From Vibrio sp. JPW-9-11-11 (lineage in GTDB: Bacteria; Pseudomonadota; Gammaproteobacteria; Enterobacterales; Vibrionaceae), in contig NZ_SZQJ01000007.1 of assembly GCF_013369335.1 (NCBI RefSeq), positions 215,603 through 279,602 on the forward strand: DNA of 64,000 bases, given 5' to 3'. The position numbers were made by a program, and so were the translations under genes. The notes under the pieces are model-generated. The model ran no database searches. It had not been told where the DNA came from and saw only the letters and a program-made list of their open reading frames with translations. Position 1 is the stretch's first letter. Each line of letters opens with the position of its first letter. Positions 10,183 through 21,229 of this stretch are shown here, one piece after another.

Positions 10183-10863
10183 ATGCCAGTAAATACAATT
10201 ATGGGGTTATTTGCAAAGTCCCCTATTAAACCTTTGCAGCGCCACGTTGTGTGTGTGAACGAATGTTGCTCGCACCTCGTCAACTTCTTTGAAGTCAGTT
10301 CAAAGGGTGACTGGGAGAAAGCCGCCGAGATTCGTGCACAGATTTCTCACCTAGAGCGAGAAGCCGACGTCTTAAAGCGCGAAATCCGTCTCAAACTTCC
10401 TCGTGGTTTGTTTATGCCAGTCGACCGCAGCGACATGCTCGAACTGCTGACACAGCAAGACAAACTCGCCAACCTTGCAAAAGATATTGCTGGCCGTGTC
10501 TATGGCCGTCAATTGATGATCCCTGCACCTCTTCAAGAAAACTTCATCGCTTACGTTAAACGCTGTTTAGACGCAGCGAACCAAGCACAGAAAGTGATCA
10601 ATGAGCTTGATGAGTTATTGGAAACTGGATTTAAAGGTCGTGAGGTAACTCTCGTGGCTGAAATGATCCATCAACTGGATGTGATTGAGGACGACACCGA
10701 CGCAATGCAGATTGAGCTTCGCCAACAATTAATGGCCATTGAAGCTGATCTCAACCCTGTTGACGTGATGTTCCTTTACAAGATTCTAGAGTGGGTAGGT
10801 GGTATTGCCGATCAAGCGCAGCGCGTGGGTGCTCGTCTTGAAGTGATGCTATCTCGCTCATAA
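10183..10863 (+). CDS. TIGR00153 / DUF47 PhoU-like protein
   Basis: A 226-residue all-helical soluble protein. The start MPVNTIMGLFAKSPIKPLQ is the typical beginning of the TIGR00153 family, which shares the PhoU helical-bundle fold; another ATG two codons upstream (10177) is possible and neither has a strong Shine-Dalgarno. Conserved acidic helices such as EREADVLKREI and VIEDDTDAMQ may bind metal, as in PhoU. Members of this family usually lie directly before a PiT phosphate transporter, as here, and are thought to regulate it. The transporter begins 134 bases downstream on the same strand with no terminator between, so I infer an operon. Confidence 0.88.
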   Translation: MPVNTIMGLFAKSPIKPLQRHVVCVNECCSHLVNFFEVSSKGDWEKAAEIRAQISHLEREADVLKREIRLKLPRGLFMPVDRSDMLELLTQQDKLANLAKDIAGRVYGRQLMIPAPLQENFIAYVKRCLDAANQAQKVINELDELLETGFKGREVTLVAEMIHQLDVIEDDTDAMQIELRQQLMAIEADLNPVDVMFLYKILEWVGGIADQAQRVGARLEVMLSRS

Positions 10864-10996
10864 ACATAAGTTAACCAAATAACGAAGAGCATCTAACCAG
10901 TTCACACCCCTAGTTAAGCGATAAATACTGACGCGCTTTAGGGGTTTTGTCGTGCTAAATTTTTGCTCCGCTTGTTATCAACAACTAGGTATTACG

Positions 10997-12256
10997 ATGG
11001 ATATCCTTGCGAACTACGGCACTGTCCTGATTCTTATTGCAGCCGCTTTTGGTTTTATGATGGCGATTGGTATTGGCGCGAATGACGTTGCGAATGCCAT
11101 GGGCACTTCAGTTGGTTCAAAAGCACTGACAGTAAAACAAGCCATCATCATTGCGATGATCTTTGAATTTGCTGGCGCATATTTAGCAGGTGGTGAAGTT
11201 ACCGATACTATCCGTAAAGGCGTAATTGAAACGTCCCTCTTTGCTCACCAACCCGACGTGTTAGTCTACGGTATGATGTCTGCGTTACTTGCAGCAGGTA
11301 CTTGGCTACTGCTTGCGTCTTACATGGGCTGGCCGGTATCAACCACCCACTCAATCATCGGTGCCATCATAGGTTTTGCCTGTGTATCTGTCGGTACAGA
11401 AGCCGTTGACTGGGGCAGCGTTCAAGGTATTGTCGGTAGCTGGATTATTACGCCGGTTATTTCTGGCTTCTTTGCTTACGTAATCTTTGTCAGTGCCCAG
11501 CGCCTGATCTTCGATACCGAGAAACCGCTATTCAATGCGAAACGCTTTGTTCCTGTGTACATGTTCATCACAACAATGGTCATTGCACTGGTTACGATTA
11601 AGAAAGGCCTTAAACACGTTGGTCTTCACCTTTCAAACGGTGAAGCTTGGATGTGGGCTGCGGGCGTTTCAGCCATCATTATGGTGGGCGGTTACCTCTA
11701 CATTCAGAAGAAATTTGCTAGCCGTGAAGACGACCATGGTTTTGCCGGCGTCGAAGGCATCTTCAGCGTATTAATGGTGATCACTGCATGTGCGATGGCG
11801 TTTGCACACGGTTCTAACGACGTAGCGAACGCGATTGGCCCACTCTCAGCGGTAGTATCAACTGTTGAACATATGGGTGAAATCACAGGCAAAAGCACCA
11901 TCGCTTGGTGGATTCTACCTCTAGGTGGTTTCGGCATCGTGGTTGGTCTTGCGACGCTGGGTCATAAGGTTATGGCGACAGTGGGGACGGGTATTACCGA
12001 ACTCACGCCTAGCCGCGGTTTCGCCGCTCAGCTGGCTACCGCCTGTACTGTCGTCTTGGCATCGGGAACTGGCCTACCCATCTCTACCACTCAAACGTTA
12101 GTGGGTGCGGTATTGGGTGTTGGTTTTGCTCGTGGTATCGCGGCACTCAACCTAGGTGTCGTGCGTAACATCGTCGCTTCGTGGATCGTGACCCTACCGG
12201 CAGGTGCCCTTCTTGCTGTTGTATTCTTCTATGCGATTCAAGCGATGTTTGTCTAA
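10997..12256 (+). CDS. PiT-family low-affinity phosphate transporter
   Basis: I start at the ATG at 10997 (419 residues); a frame opening 45 bases earlier lacks support. The protein is almost entirely hydrophobic with about ten to eleven membrane segments and a hydrophilic central loop near 225-245 (KKFASREDDHG). The two PiT/PNP signature repeats are visible: GANDVANAMGTSVGS near residue 28 and AFAHGSNDVANAIGPLSAV near 270. These Asp residues are needed for phosphate transport. PiT proteins carry metal-phosphate complexes driven by H+ or Na+. The preceding PhoU-like gene probably regulates it. Confidence 0.93.
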   Translation: MDILANYGTVLILIAAAFGFMMAIGIGANDVANAMGTSVGSKALTVKQAIIIAMIFEFAGAYLAGGEVTDTIRKGVIETSLFAHQPDVLVYGMMSALLAAGTWLLLASYMGWPVSTTHSIIGAIIGFACVSVGTEAVDWGSVQGIVGSWIITPVISGFFAYVIFVSAQRLIFDTEKPLFNAKRFVPVYMFITTMVIALVTIKKGLKHVGLHLSNGEAWMWAAGVSAIIMVGGYLYIQKKFASREDDHGFAGVEGIFSVLMVITACAMAFAHGSNDVANAIGPLSAVVSTVEHMGEITGKSTIAWWILPLGGFGIVVGLATLGHKVMATVGTGITELTPSRGFAAQLATACTVVLASGTGLPISTTQTLVGAVLGVGFARGIAALNLGVVRNIVASWIVTLPAGALLAVVFFYAIQAMFV

Positions 12257-12310
12257 TCAATTGCGTCAGTGATGTGTTAACTCACTGTCATTATTGACTC
12301 AAAACCGCAG

Positions 12311-12337
12311 AAAGGGAGGCTCAGCCTCCCTTCTTTG
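12311..12337 (+). terminator. Terminator of the phosphate transporter operon
   Basis: AAGGGAGGC / GCCTCCCTT, a 9-bp stem with a three-base TCA loop, followed by the T-rich TTCTTTGTT. Confidence 0.82.
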
Positions 12338-12430
12338 TTGCAGTCAAATCAGAAACTACTTACTATTTGGCGTTAGCAACAAATAGACAATGGGTATTCA
12401 GCCCACACAAAGACTGTTAAAGGATTTACC

Positions 12431-13042
12431 GTGAAAAAACTGGTTTGCTTGGTTTTAGTATCAATGCTAGCTGTGCCTGCTGCATTTGCTCAAAACCGTT
12501 ATATCTCTGATAAGCTCTTCACTTACATGCACTCTGGTCCGAGCAACCAATTCCGTATTATTGGCAGTGTTGATGCTGGCGATAAAGTGAAACTGCTGTC
12601 GACAAATAAAGATACCGGCTACACCCAGGTTCAGGATGAAAAAGGTCGTACCGGTTGGGTCGAAAGCCGCTTCGTTACTAATCAAGAGAGTATGGCCCTG
12701 CGTCTTCCTCGGCTTGAAAAAGAGCTGGCGGAAGTCAAAGAGAAATTGGCCAATGCGCGCTCCAACGCAGACCAAGAGAAAGCCGGTTTAGTCGACTCTC
12801 TAGAAACTCGCAACCGCCAGATCAACGAACTGGAACAAGGTTATAGCGAAATGAGTCAGCAACTGTCTGCGTCTCAAGAAGAGGTGCGCAAGCTGCGCGC
12901 TAAGCTGGATACCCAAAAAGACGATCTGCTACTGAAATACTTCATGTACGGTGGCGGCGTTGCTGGTATTGGTCTTTTACTCGGATTGATTCTGCCTCAT
13001 ATCATTCCACGCAGAAAGCGGTCGCCATCGGGCTGGGCATAA
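12431..13042 (+). CDS. ygiM: TIGR04211 SH3 domain protein (YgiM-like)
   Basis: A 203-residue envelope protein that starts with GTG, preceded by AAAGGA. A signal peptide (1-20, KKLVCLVLVSMLAVPAAFA, cut before QNRYIS) leads to a bacterial SH3 domain at about 22-85 (MHSGPSNQFRIIGSVDAGD, GRTGWVESRFV). A coiled coil follows (about 90-165, heptads in LEKELAEVKEKLANA), then one C-terminal membrane segment (about 174-192, GGGVAGIGLLLGLILP) and a basic tail RRKR. In E. coli ygiM also lies just upstream of cca. The family may bind peptidoglycan, but its cellular role is not established. Confidence 0.88.
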   Translation: MKKLVCLVLVSMLAVPAAFAQNRYISDKLFTYMHSGPSNQFRIIGSVDAGDKVKLLSTNKDTGYTQVQDEKGRTGWVESRFVTNQESMALRLPRLEKELAEVKEKLANARSNADQEKAGLVDSLETRNRQINELEQGYSEMSQQLSASQEEVRKLRAKLDTQKDDLLLKYFMYGGGVAGIGLLLGLILPHIIPRRKRSPSGWA

Positions 13043-13051
13043 GCTTTCCTT

Positions 13052-13089
13052 AAACAAAAAAGGTCACGTTAACGTGACCTTTTTTGTTT
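13052..13089. terminator. Bidirectional terminator between ygiM and exeB
   Basis: A long perfect inverted repeat (AAACAAAAAAGGTCACGT, then TA, then its complement). Its A and T flanks terminate both the rightward ygiM and the leftward exeB transcripts. Confidence 0.92.
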
Positions 13090-13090
13090 T

Positions 13091-13864
13091 CTAGCCCTGC
13101 CAATCATATAAGGCAGGGACTGTAATCAGTTCTCCATTAAAGCGAATCAAACAGGCCTGCGGTTCAATCGCGACCAACTCAACACGACCGCTAATCCAGT
13201 CTCCCTCACCATATTCCGCACCATTGATTTTTACCCAACGTTTGTTCGCCATACTTGAGTAAACATGAGTCTGGAAGTTCATCGCAGGTAACTTTCCATA
13301 CCAACGCTCAGCCTGATGGGAAAGGTTAGATGTCATGCTATCAGAGTCCGTCTGTTCGACTTTGGGTGTCGAGTTAAGTACAGCCTCAAAGCGCTCTGCC
13401 AGCTCTGGAGACAGCCCCGACAAGTCGAGATCTTGCAGTAAATCTGCTTGCCCATTCTCGCTTTCTATCACGGGGGTTTCATTAATCACCATCGGCTGTT
13501 CAGGTAAAGGTTCACTATCAAGTTCCGCTTCAACAAGTTCCACTGCGAGATCGCTAGGTTGTCGATAAGTCACCGCCAAAGAACCAAAGTCAGGGGCTGG
13601 CTTAACGTGGTACTCAAACGGCACTTCAATCGATACCGTTTGACTCACATTAGACTCAAGCCAAGACTGCTTTTGCGACTGATACGTATCAAGAGTGACC
13701 CCAACTGCGATAAGAATGGGTGGAACTAGGGCCAGAGAAACATAACGCAACGTCCAACCTCGTTTTTGTCGTGGAGCCGCAAGCGGTACGGTTTGCGAAC
13801 CCGAAAGGCCAGAAGCAAGATGACCACGCTCCGAGTGTTTAAGCTGTTGCATCACTTTAGACAT
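13091..13864 (-). CDS. exeB: General secretion pathway protein B
   Basis: A 257-residue inner-membrane protein. The basic N-terminus (about 1-35) is cytoplasmic, one membrane segment lies at about 38-58 (YVSLALVPPILIAVGVTLD), and a proline- and acid-rich linker leads to the C-terminal GspB domain (about 195-257: MNFQTHVYSS, INGAEYGEGDWISG, CLIRFNGELITVP). ExeA and ExeB form a complex that helps insert the outer-membrane secretin (GspD) of the type II secretion system through the peptidoglycan. The start overlaps the end of exeA by 8 bases, which indicates tight co-expression. The rest of the secretion system is not in the window, as is usual for Vibrio. Confidence 0.9.
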   Translation of the reverse strand: MSKVMQQLKHSERGHLASGLSGSQTVPLAAPRQKRGWTLRYVSLALVPPILIAVGVTLDTYQSQKQSWLESNVSQTVSIEVPFEYHVKPAPDFGSLAVTYRQPSDLAVELVEAELDSEPLPEQPMVINETPVIESENGQADLLQDLDLSGLSPELAERFEAVLNSTPKVEQTDSDSMTSNLSHQAERWYGKLPAMNFQTHVYSSMANKRWVKINGAEYGEGDWISGRVELVAIEPQACLIRFNGELITVPALYDWQG

Positions 13865-15479
13865 GAGTCGACTCCCCTGTCACGAGCAACCTAGGCGCAT
13901 CAGGTTGTGATAGCACTTCGAGTAAACGTAAAGTTTTTTGCCCGGCGATACCATCAACACTCAACCCTTGCCAACGCTGAAACAATTTCACCTTCTCTTT
14001 TAGCCGCTGATCGAATATCGGTCGTGCAGACTCTGGCTGACCTAACACCCGAGATAAGTGTTGATCAAGCAGAGCAATGGGTTGCCCTTTCATGCCTGGC
14101 TTTAACGTTTCATTCCAATGACTCTGCCATATCCGACGATATTCACCATGCCAGATCGCCGCTAACCAGCGGCGTTCAAACTCAATCAAGTTACCATTGA
14201 TTAACAGCTGTACCTGAGTGTCCGTCAGCGTATAAAGCACTGCAAAACGCGTTTGACCATCAATATCTAGAGTCAACACCACCGGCGTATTCAGCTCAGA
14301 TAGGTGCGACAAGCTCCCTTGCTCGACAGCGCAACGAAACAGCCCATCGCTATCATCCAGACACATTTGATCGAGTACAGACGCACGATACCCCCACACT
14401 TTATACAGTGCCGAGAGCGCTTGCTCCTGCGTGCTCGACTGAGTGAGTATTGCTTTTAATTGCAGGGGGAAAACGGTTTCTCTACGCTCGATATTCTCTA
14501 CCTTAGGATACGTTTGCTGAAGCTGTTGCGAAATGGTCGCGGACACCAACTCTGGGGTGACGACGTACGCCGCAACCGATAACCCTGTGGCCACAGTAAG
14601 CGCCAACAGTGATTTAGCGACTACTCGCTCAGTCACTGCAGACTTAGTCTGACTCGGCTGTACTGATGCGGTCTGAAAGCGCATTACATCATCACAGGTT
14701 GTTTGCACCGTAGCTTGAGTTGGCTTGGAGTCGCCATTGGCATAGGCTTGCTTTAAACAAGCATCACAAACCAGGTTGATCAATCTCGGTATTCCTTGCG
14801 TGTGACGCGCAATGTACTTGATGGCAACCGCTGAGAAAAGCTCTGTCGAACCTCCAGCTAAGGTGAGACGAAACCTAATATAGTCACGAGTCTCATCGTG
14901 ATTGAGAGGCAACAAGTGGTAGCGTCCAGTAATTCGCTGAGCTAACTGCCTTAACTGTGGCATTTGCAGCTTATGCTGCAATTCTGGCTGCCCGATCAAT
15001 AATACTTTGAGCAGCTTGTGGCTTTCAGTCTCTAGGTTGGTCAATAGCCTTAATTGCTCTAACACATCAGCCGAGAGATGCTGAGCTTCATCAATGATGA
15101 GTAAGGTTTGTATGCCTCGAGAGTGATTGTCGAGTAAAAACTGATGAATCGCTTGGTTAAGCATTTTCAGTGACGACCCAGCGGTATAGTCAATGGCAAA
15201 CTCATCACAAATTGCCTCCAACAGCTCGACATCACAAAAAGTAGGATTGAGGATCAGCCCAGAGCAAGTATTGTCTGCTAACGTATTCAGTATCGATTTA
15301 GCTATGGTTGTTTTCCCGGTTCCGACCTCGCCTGTGAGCATGGCAAACCCGCCGCCTTCACCGAGTCCTGACTGAATCTGGTTCAGAGCTTCTTGATGGC
15401 GTCGGCTCTGATAAAGAAAACGAGAGTTTGGCACAATCGAAAAAGGCAACTCGGTCAGCGCAAAATGTTGTAGATACAT
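13857..15479 (-). CDS. exeA: ExeA/GspA secretion ATPase with peptidoglycan-binding domain
   Basis: I start at ATG 15479 (540 residues), giving the usual MYLQHFALTELPFSI; the frame extends 20 residues further upstream without support. The AAA+ ATPase domain (about 1-270) has Walker A GEVGTGKTT and Walker B LLIIDEAQ. One membrane segment lies at about 287-305 (LLALTVATGLSVAAYVV). The periplasmic part ends in a PG_binding_1 domain (about 465-530, FQRWQGLSVDGIAGQKTL). The protein hydrolyses ATP and binds peptidoglycan to make room for the type II secretin. It is divergent from cca, with 88 bases between them. Confidence 0.93.
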   Translation of the reverse strand: MYLQHFALTELPFSIVPNSRFLYQSRRHQEALNQIQSGLGEGGGFAMLTGEVGTGKTTIAKSILNTLADNTCSGLILNPTFCDVELLEAICDEFAIDYTAGSSLKMLNQAIHQFLLDNHSRGIQTLLIIDEAQHLSADVLEQLRLLTNLETESHKLLKVLLIGQPELQHKLQMPQLRQLAQRITGRYHLLPLNHDETRDYIRFRLTLAGGSTELFSAVAIKYIARHTQGIPRLINLVCDACLKQAYANGDSKPTQATVQTTCDDVMRFQTASVQPSQTKSAVTERVVAKSLLALTVATGLSVAAYVVTPELVSATISQQLQQTYPKVENIERRETVFPLQLKAILTQSSTQEQALSALYKVWGYRASVLDQMCLDDSDGLFRCAVEQGSLSHLSELNTPVVLTLDIDGQTRFAVLYTLTDTQVQLLINGNLIEFERRWLAAIWHGEYRRIWQSHWNETLKPGMKGQPIALLDQHLSRVLGQPESARPIFDQRLKEKVKLFQRWQGLSVDGIAGQKTLRLLEVLSQPDAPRLLVTGESTHV

Positions 15480-15567
15480 ACTTCTCGTCTCTGGGAATTT
15501 GTTGCTAAGGAAAGTACCATTGCTAACACAATTAGCCAATGGTCAGATAAGTAAAAGGGAGAGCTAG

Positions 15568-16779
15568 GTGCAAAGATACCTTGTTGGTGGTGCCGTTCGC
15601 GACCAGTTGTTAGATATTGATGTCTACGATCAAGATTGGGTAGTCGTAGGCTCCACTCCAGATGAGTTAATACGTTTAGGCTACACCCCTGTGGGTAAAG
15701 ACTTTCCGGTATTTCTCCACCCCAAAACCAAACAAGAGCATGCACTGGCACGCACCGAACGCAAAACTTCAAGTGGTTACACTGGCTTCGACTGTTACTT
15801 TGCACCAGATGTAACGCTTGAGCAAGATCTTGAACGTCGCGATTTAACCATCAATGCCATGGCGCAAGATCCAAACGGAAATATCATCGATCCGTTCAAT
15901 GGTCAGGCCGATCTCAATAATCGGGTGCTGCGCCATGTCTCCGAGGCCTTTACAGAAGATCCTTTGCGTGTGCTGCGTGTTGCCCGCTTTGCCGCCAAGC
16001 TTCACCATTTAGGTTTTACGGTCGCCCCAGCCACCCTCGAGTTGATGCGTGATATCAGCCACTGCGGTGAACTCGAGCACCTAACACCTGAGCGTGTATG
16101 GCAAGAGTGGCATAAATCCTTGTCCACTCGTAATCCGCAGATCTTTCTCAAGGTACTAAAACAGTGCCACGCGCTGAAAGTCGTGTTGCCAGAAATAGAC
16201 GCACTATTTGGTGTCCCCCAACCTGAGCAGTGGCACCCTGAGGTTGATACCGGCATCCACACTCTTCTTGTCGCACAACAAGCTGCAATAATGAGCAATT
16301 CCCTGCCGGTCCGTTTTGCTTCTCAGGTACATGATTTAGGCAAAGGGATTACACCAGAATCAGAGTGGCCGAGTCACAAAATGCACTGCCATACTGGATT
16401 GAAACTGATCAAACAGTTATGTCAGCGTATCCGTGTGCCCAATGAGTTTCGCGACCTCGCCCTGATGGTCTGTGAGCAACACTCCAATATTCATAGGGCG
16501 GCGGAGCTGCGCCCCGAAACCAAACTCAAAATACTCAATAAGTTCGATGTGTGGCGCAAGCCGGAAAGGCTTGAAGAAATATTGCTGTCTTGTATGGCGG
16601 ATAGCCGCGGTCGAACTGGCTATGAAGAGATTGAGTACCCACAAAAGGCCATATTTGAACAAGCGTATCAAGCCGCCCTCTCCGTCAATGTACAGGACAT
16701 TATTAAGGATGGGTTTAAAGGCGCGGATATTCGAGCAGAGATGGAAAAGCGCCGAGTTGAGGCTATTCGCGTAGCTTAA
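15568..16779 (+). CDS. cca: Multifunctional CCA tRNA nucleotidyltransferase
   Basis: A 403-residue class II enzyme that starts with GTG, with AAAGGGAGA just upstream. The nucleotidyltransferase head has [12 protein letters not shown] and [11 protein letters not shown], with the D-x-D pair for metal, then the [12 protein letters not shown] element. The neck and body cover about 100-230. A C-terminal HD phosphohydrolase domain (about 225-360, [15 protein letters not shown]) gives the extra phosphatase and 2',3'-cyclic phosphodiesterase activities of the gammaproteobacterial type. It adds or repairs the CCA end of tRNAs in the cytoplasm. Confidence 0.96.
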   Translation: MQRYLVGGAVRDQLLDIDVYDQDWVVVGSTPDELIRLGYTPVGKDFPVFLHPKTKQEHALARTERKTSSGYTGFDCYFAPDVTLEQDLERRDLTINAMAQDPNGNIIDPFNGQADLNNRVLRHVSEAFTEDPLRVLRVARFAAKLHHLGFTVAPATLELMRDISHCGELEHLTPERVWQEWHKSLSTRNPQIFLKVLKQCHALKVVLPEIDALFGVPQPEQWHPEVDTGIHTLLVAQQAAIMSNSLPVRFASQVHDLGKGITPESEWPSHKMHCHTGLKLIKQLCQRIRVPNEFRDLALMVCEQHSNIHRAAELRPETKLKILNKFDVWRKPERLEEILLSCMADSRGRTGYEEIEYPQKAIFEQAYQAALSVNVQDIIKDGFKGADIRAEMEKRRVEAIRVA

Positions 16780-16826
16780 GGAGATTCCCTACTCTCTCCT
16801 TCGTCGCTCTATGGAATAACACAAAC

Positions 16827-16857
16827 AAAAACGCCTCCGAAACCGGAGGCGTTTTTT
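16827..16857. terminator. Terminator after cca, also facing eno
   Basis: AACGCCTCCG / CGGAGGCGTT around a short AAAC loop, with A and T runs on both sides. It ends cca rightward and could end leftward transcription from eno; it may be the original eno terminator (see the eno fragment). Confidence 0.9.
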
Positions 16858-16967
16858 AAAGCTCTAAGCTAATAATTCAAACTATGAATTACTGACCTTT
16901 CACTTCTTTAAGACCGTTGAAAGGAGCACGCTCACCTAGCGCTTCCTCGATACGGATTAGCTGGTTG
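16856..16967 (-). repeat. Copy of the eno 3' end, left repeat
   Basis: These 112 bases align to 17061-17172, a constant offset of 205, with three mismatches (16864, 16901, 16946), about 97 % identity. The repeat covers the last 26 codons of eno plus about 33 bases after its stop. Confidence 0.9.
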
Positions 16968-17020
16968 CTTTCTTTTAGGTATAGCAGCAACACGGTCAGA
17001 GCGGCTCATTTTTCTTAGAA
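16889..17020 (-). pseudogene. Decayed duplicate of the eno C-terminus
   Basis: Read leftward this fragment has the same final residues as enolase ([20 protein letters not shown]) and a TAA at 16889-16891. It lacks a start and more than 90 % of the gene. The first 79 bases next to the stop are nearly identical to eno; beyond 16967 an 18-base block replaces 5 bases of eno, then a further 24-base match (16986-17009) and a short insertion follow before similarity ends near 17017. It is a non-functional remnant of an imperfect tandem duplication, lying just outside the present eno terminator. Confidence 0.88.
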
Positions 17021-17028
17021 CCTTAAAC

Positions 17029-17058
17029 GCAAAATGCCCCACTAAAAAGTGAGGCATT
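17029..17058 (-). terminator. Present terminator of eno
   Basis: Read leftward, AATGCC-T-CACT pairs with AGTG-G-GGCATT around a T-rich loop and ends in TTTT. It starts 36 bases after the eno stop, inside the duplicated region, and is unrelated to the terminator at 16827-16857. Confidence 0.75.
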
Positions 17059-17093
17059 CATTAAAGCTTTAAGCTAATAATTCAAACTATGAA

Positions 17094-20181
<3,088 letters not shown>

Positions 20182-20194
20182 TTATCCGCCACAA

Positions 20195-20210
20195 CGTGAA
20201 ATCTATCACA
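20195..20210. promoter_or_regulatory. CRP-like palindrome upstream of pyrG
   Basis: CGTGA-N6-TCACA, one mismatch from the CRP core TGTGA-N6-TCACA, in the 210-base gap between pyrG and the end of mazG. Function is inferred only from the motif. Confidence 0.4.
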
Positions 20211-20319
20211 CTGCAATTTTTTATTTTTTGCTTCAAATCAAACTGCGCAAAGAGAAAACAGACAGCGAGATTTTGTTCTGAGTCACATTTGTCTCAAAAA
20301 TAGCATTCACTAATTGCGC

Positions 20320-21120
20320 TTATAGATCTGGTTCAAGTCGCTTTATTTGTTGCCAATACTCTTCTAATTGCTCTAACGAACAGTCACTAAGCTCACGCCC
20401 AGATTGGGCCACTTTCTGCTCAACTTCACGGAATCGGCGAGTGAACTTGAGGTTTGCCTTACTCAGGGCGACCTCCGGGTTTGCTCCTAAGTGGCGAGAT
20501 AGATTGACACAGGCAAACAGCAAATCCCCCATTTCCATCTCGACTTTTTCTTGTTCTGGCGTAACTTGCAACGCTTCGTCTAACACCTCTTCAATCTCTT
20601 CCTGAACTTTGTCGACAACTGGTCCAATCGAGTCCCAATCAAAACCATATTTAGCGCATTTTTTCTGGATTTTTGTAGCACGAGAAAGCGCCGGAAGAGA
20701 GACTGGTATAGAGTCTAGAATACTTTGCTCATTTTTTCCTGCTTGCGCTTTTTCTTTGGCCTTCTCCGCTTCCCAGTTGGCATTAATTTGCTCATCACTG
20801 TCAAACTCGACATCAGAAAAAACATGCGGATGGCGACGAGTGAGCTTCTCGTTCACCGCCTCCACCACCTCTGAAAAATCAAACAAATTCTGCTCTTTGG
20901 CTAACTGACTGTAGAAAATCACTTGAAACAGCAAGTCACCCAACTCTTCCTTGAGGTTAGGCCAATCACGATTTTGGATCGCGTCGACCACTTCATAAGT
21001 TTCCTCAATTGTGTGGGGCACTATGGTATCGAAGCTCTGCTTAAGATCCCATGGACACCCCGTTTTAGGATCGCGTAACTGCGCCATGATTTGTTCTAGC
21101 TGATCGATTGGATGACTCAT
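20320..21120 (-). CDS. mazG: Nucleoside triphosphate pyrophosphohydrolase MazG
   Basis: A 266-residue protein with the two tandem MazG domains of the E. coli type. The first has DPKTGCPWDLKQSFDT and the metal-binding EETYEVVDAI plus LKEELGDLLFQV. The second has EEIEEVLDEA and EMEMGDLLFACVNLSRHL. The enzyme hydrolyses all canonical nucleoside triphosphates to monophosphates, cleans the pool of aberrant nucleotides and can lower ppGpp. It lies next to relA as in E. coli, but here relA ends in a terminator before mazG, so mazG probably needs its own promoter or read-through. Confidence 0.96.
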   Translation of the reverse strand: MSHPIDQLEQIMAQLRDPKTGCPWDLKQSFDTIVPHTIEETYEVVDAIQNRDWPNLKEELGDLLFQVIFYSQLAKEQNLFDFSEVVEAVNEKLTRRHPHVFSDVEFDSDEQINANWEAEKAKEKAQAGKNEQSILDSIPVSLPALSRATKIQKKCAKYGFDWDSIGPVVDKVQEEIEEVLDEALQVTPEQEKVEMEMGDLLFACVNLSRHLGANPEVALSKANLKFTRRFREVEQKVAQSGRELSDCSLEQLEEYWQQIKRLEPDL

Positions 21121-21162
21121 ATTCTTCTCTACCTTTGCTCTTTTTATCTAAACAACATCTCT

Positions 21163-21191
21163 AAAAAAAGTGAGTAGCCTAAACTACTCAC
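21163..21191 (-). terminator. Terminator of relA
   Basis: GTGAGTAG / CTACTCAC, an 8-bp stem with a six-base loop; leftward it is followed by seven T. It separates relA from mazG. Confidence 0.88.
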
Positions 21192-21229
21192 CTTCACAAA
21201 CGATACCGACTGTTTTTATTGACAAATAC

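Noticed and set aside
15455..15805. 116-codon frame opposite cca
   Set aside because: It is a shadow of exeA and cca starts with no codon or ribosome-site support.
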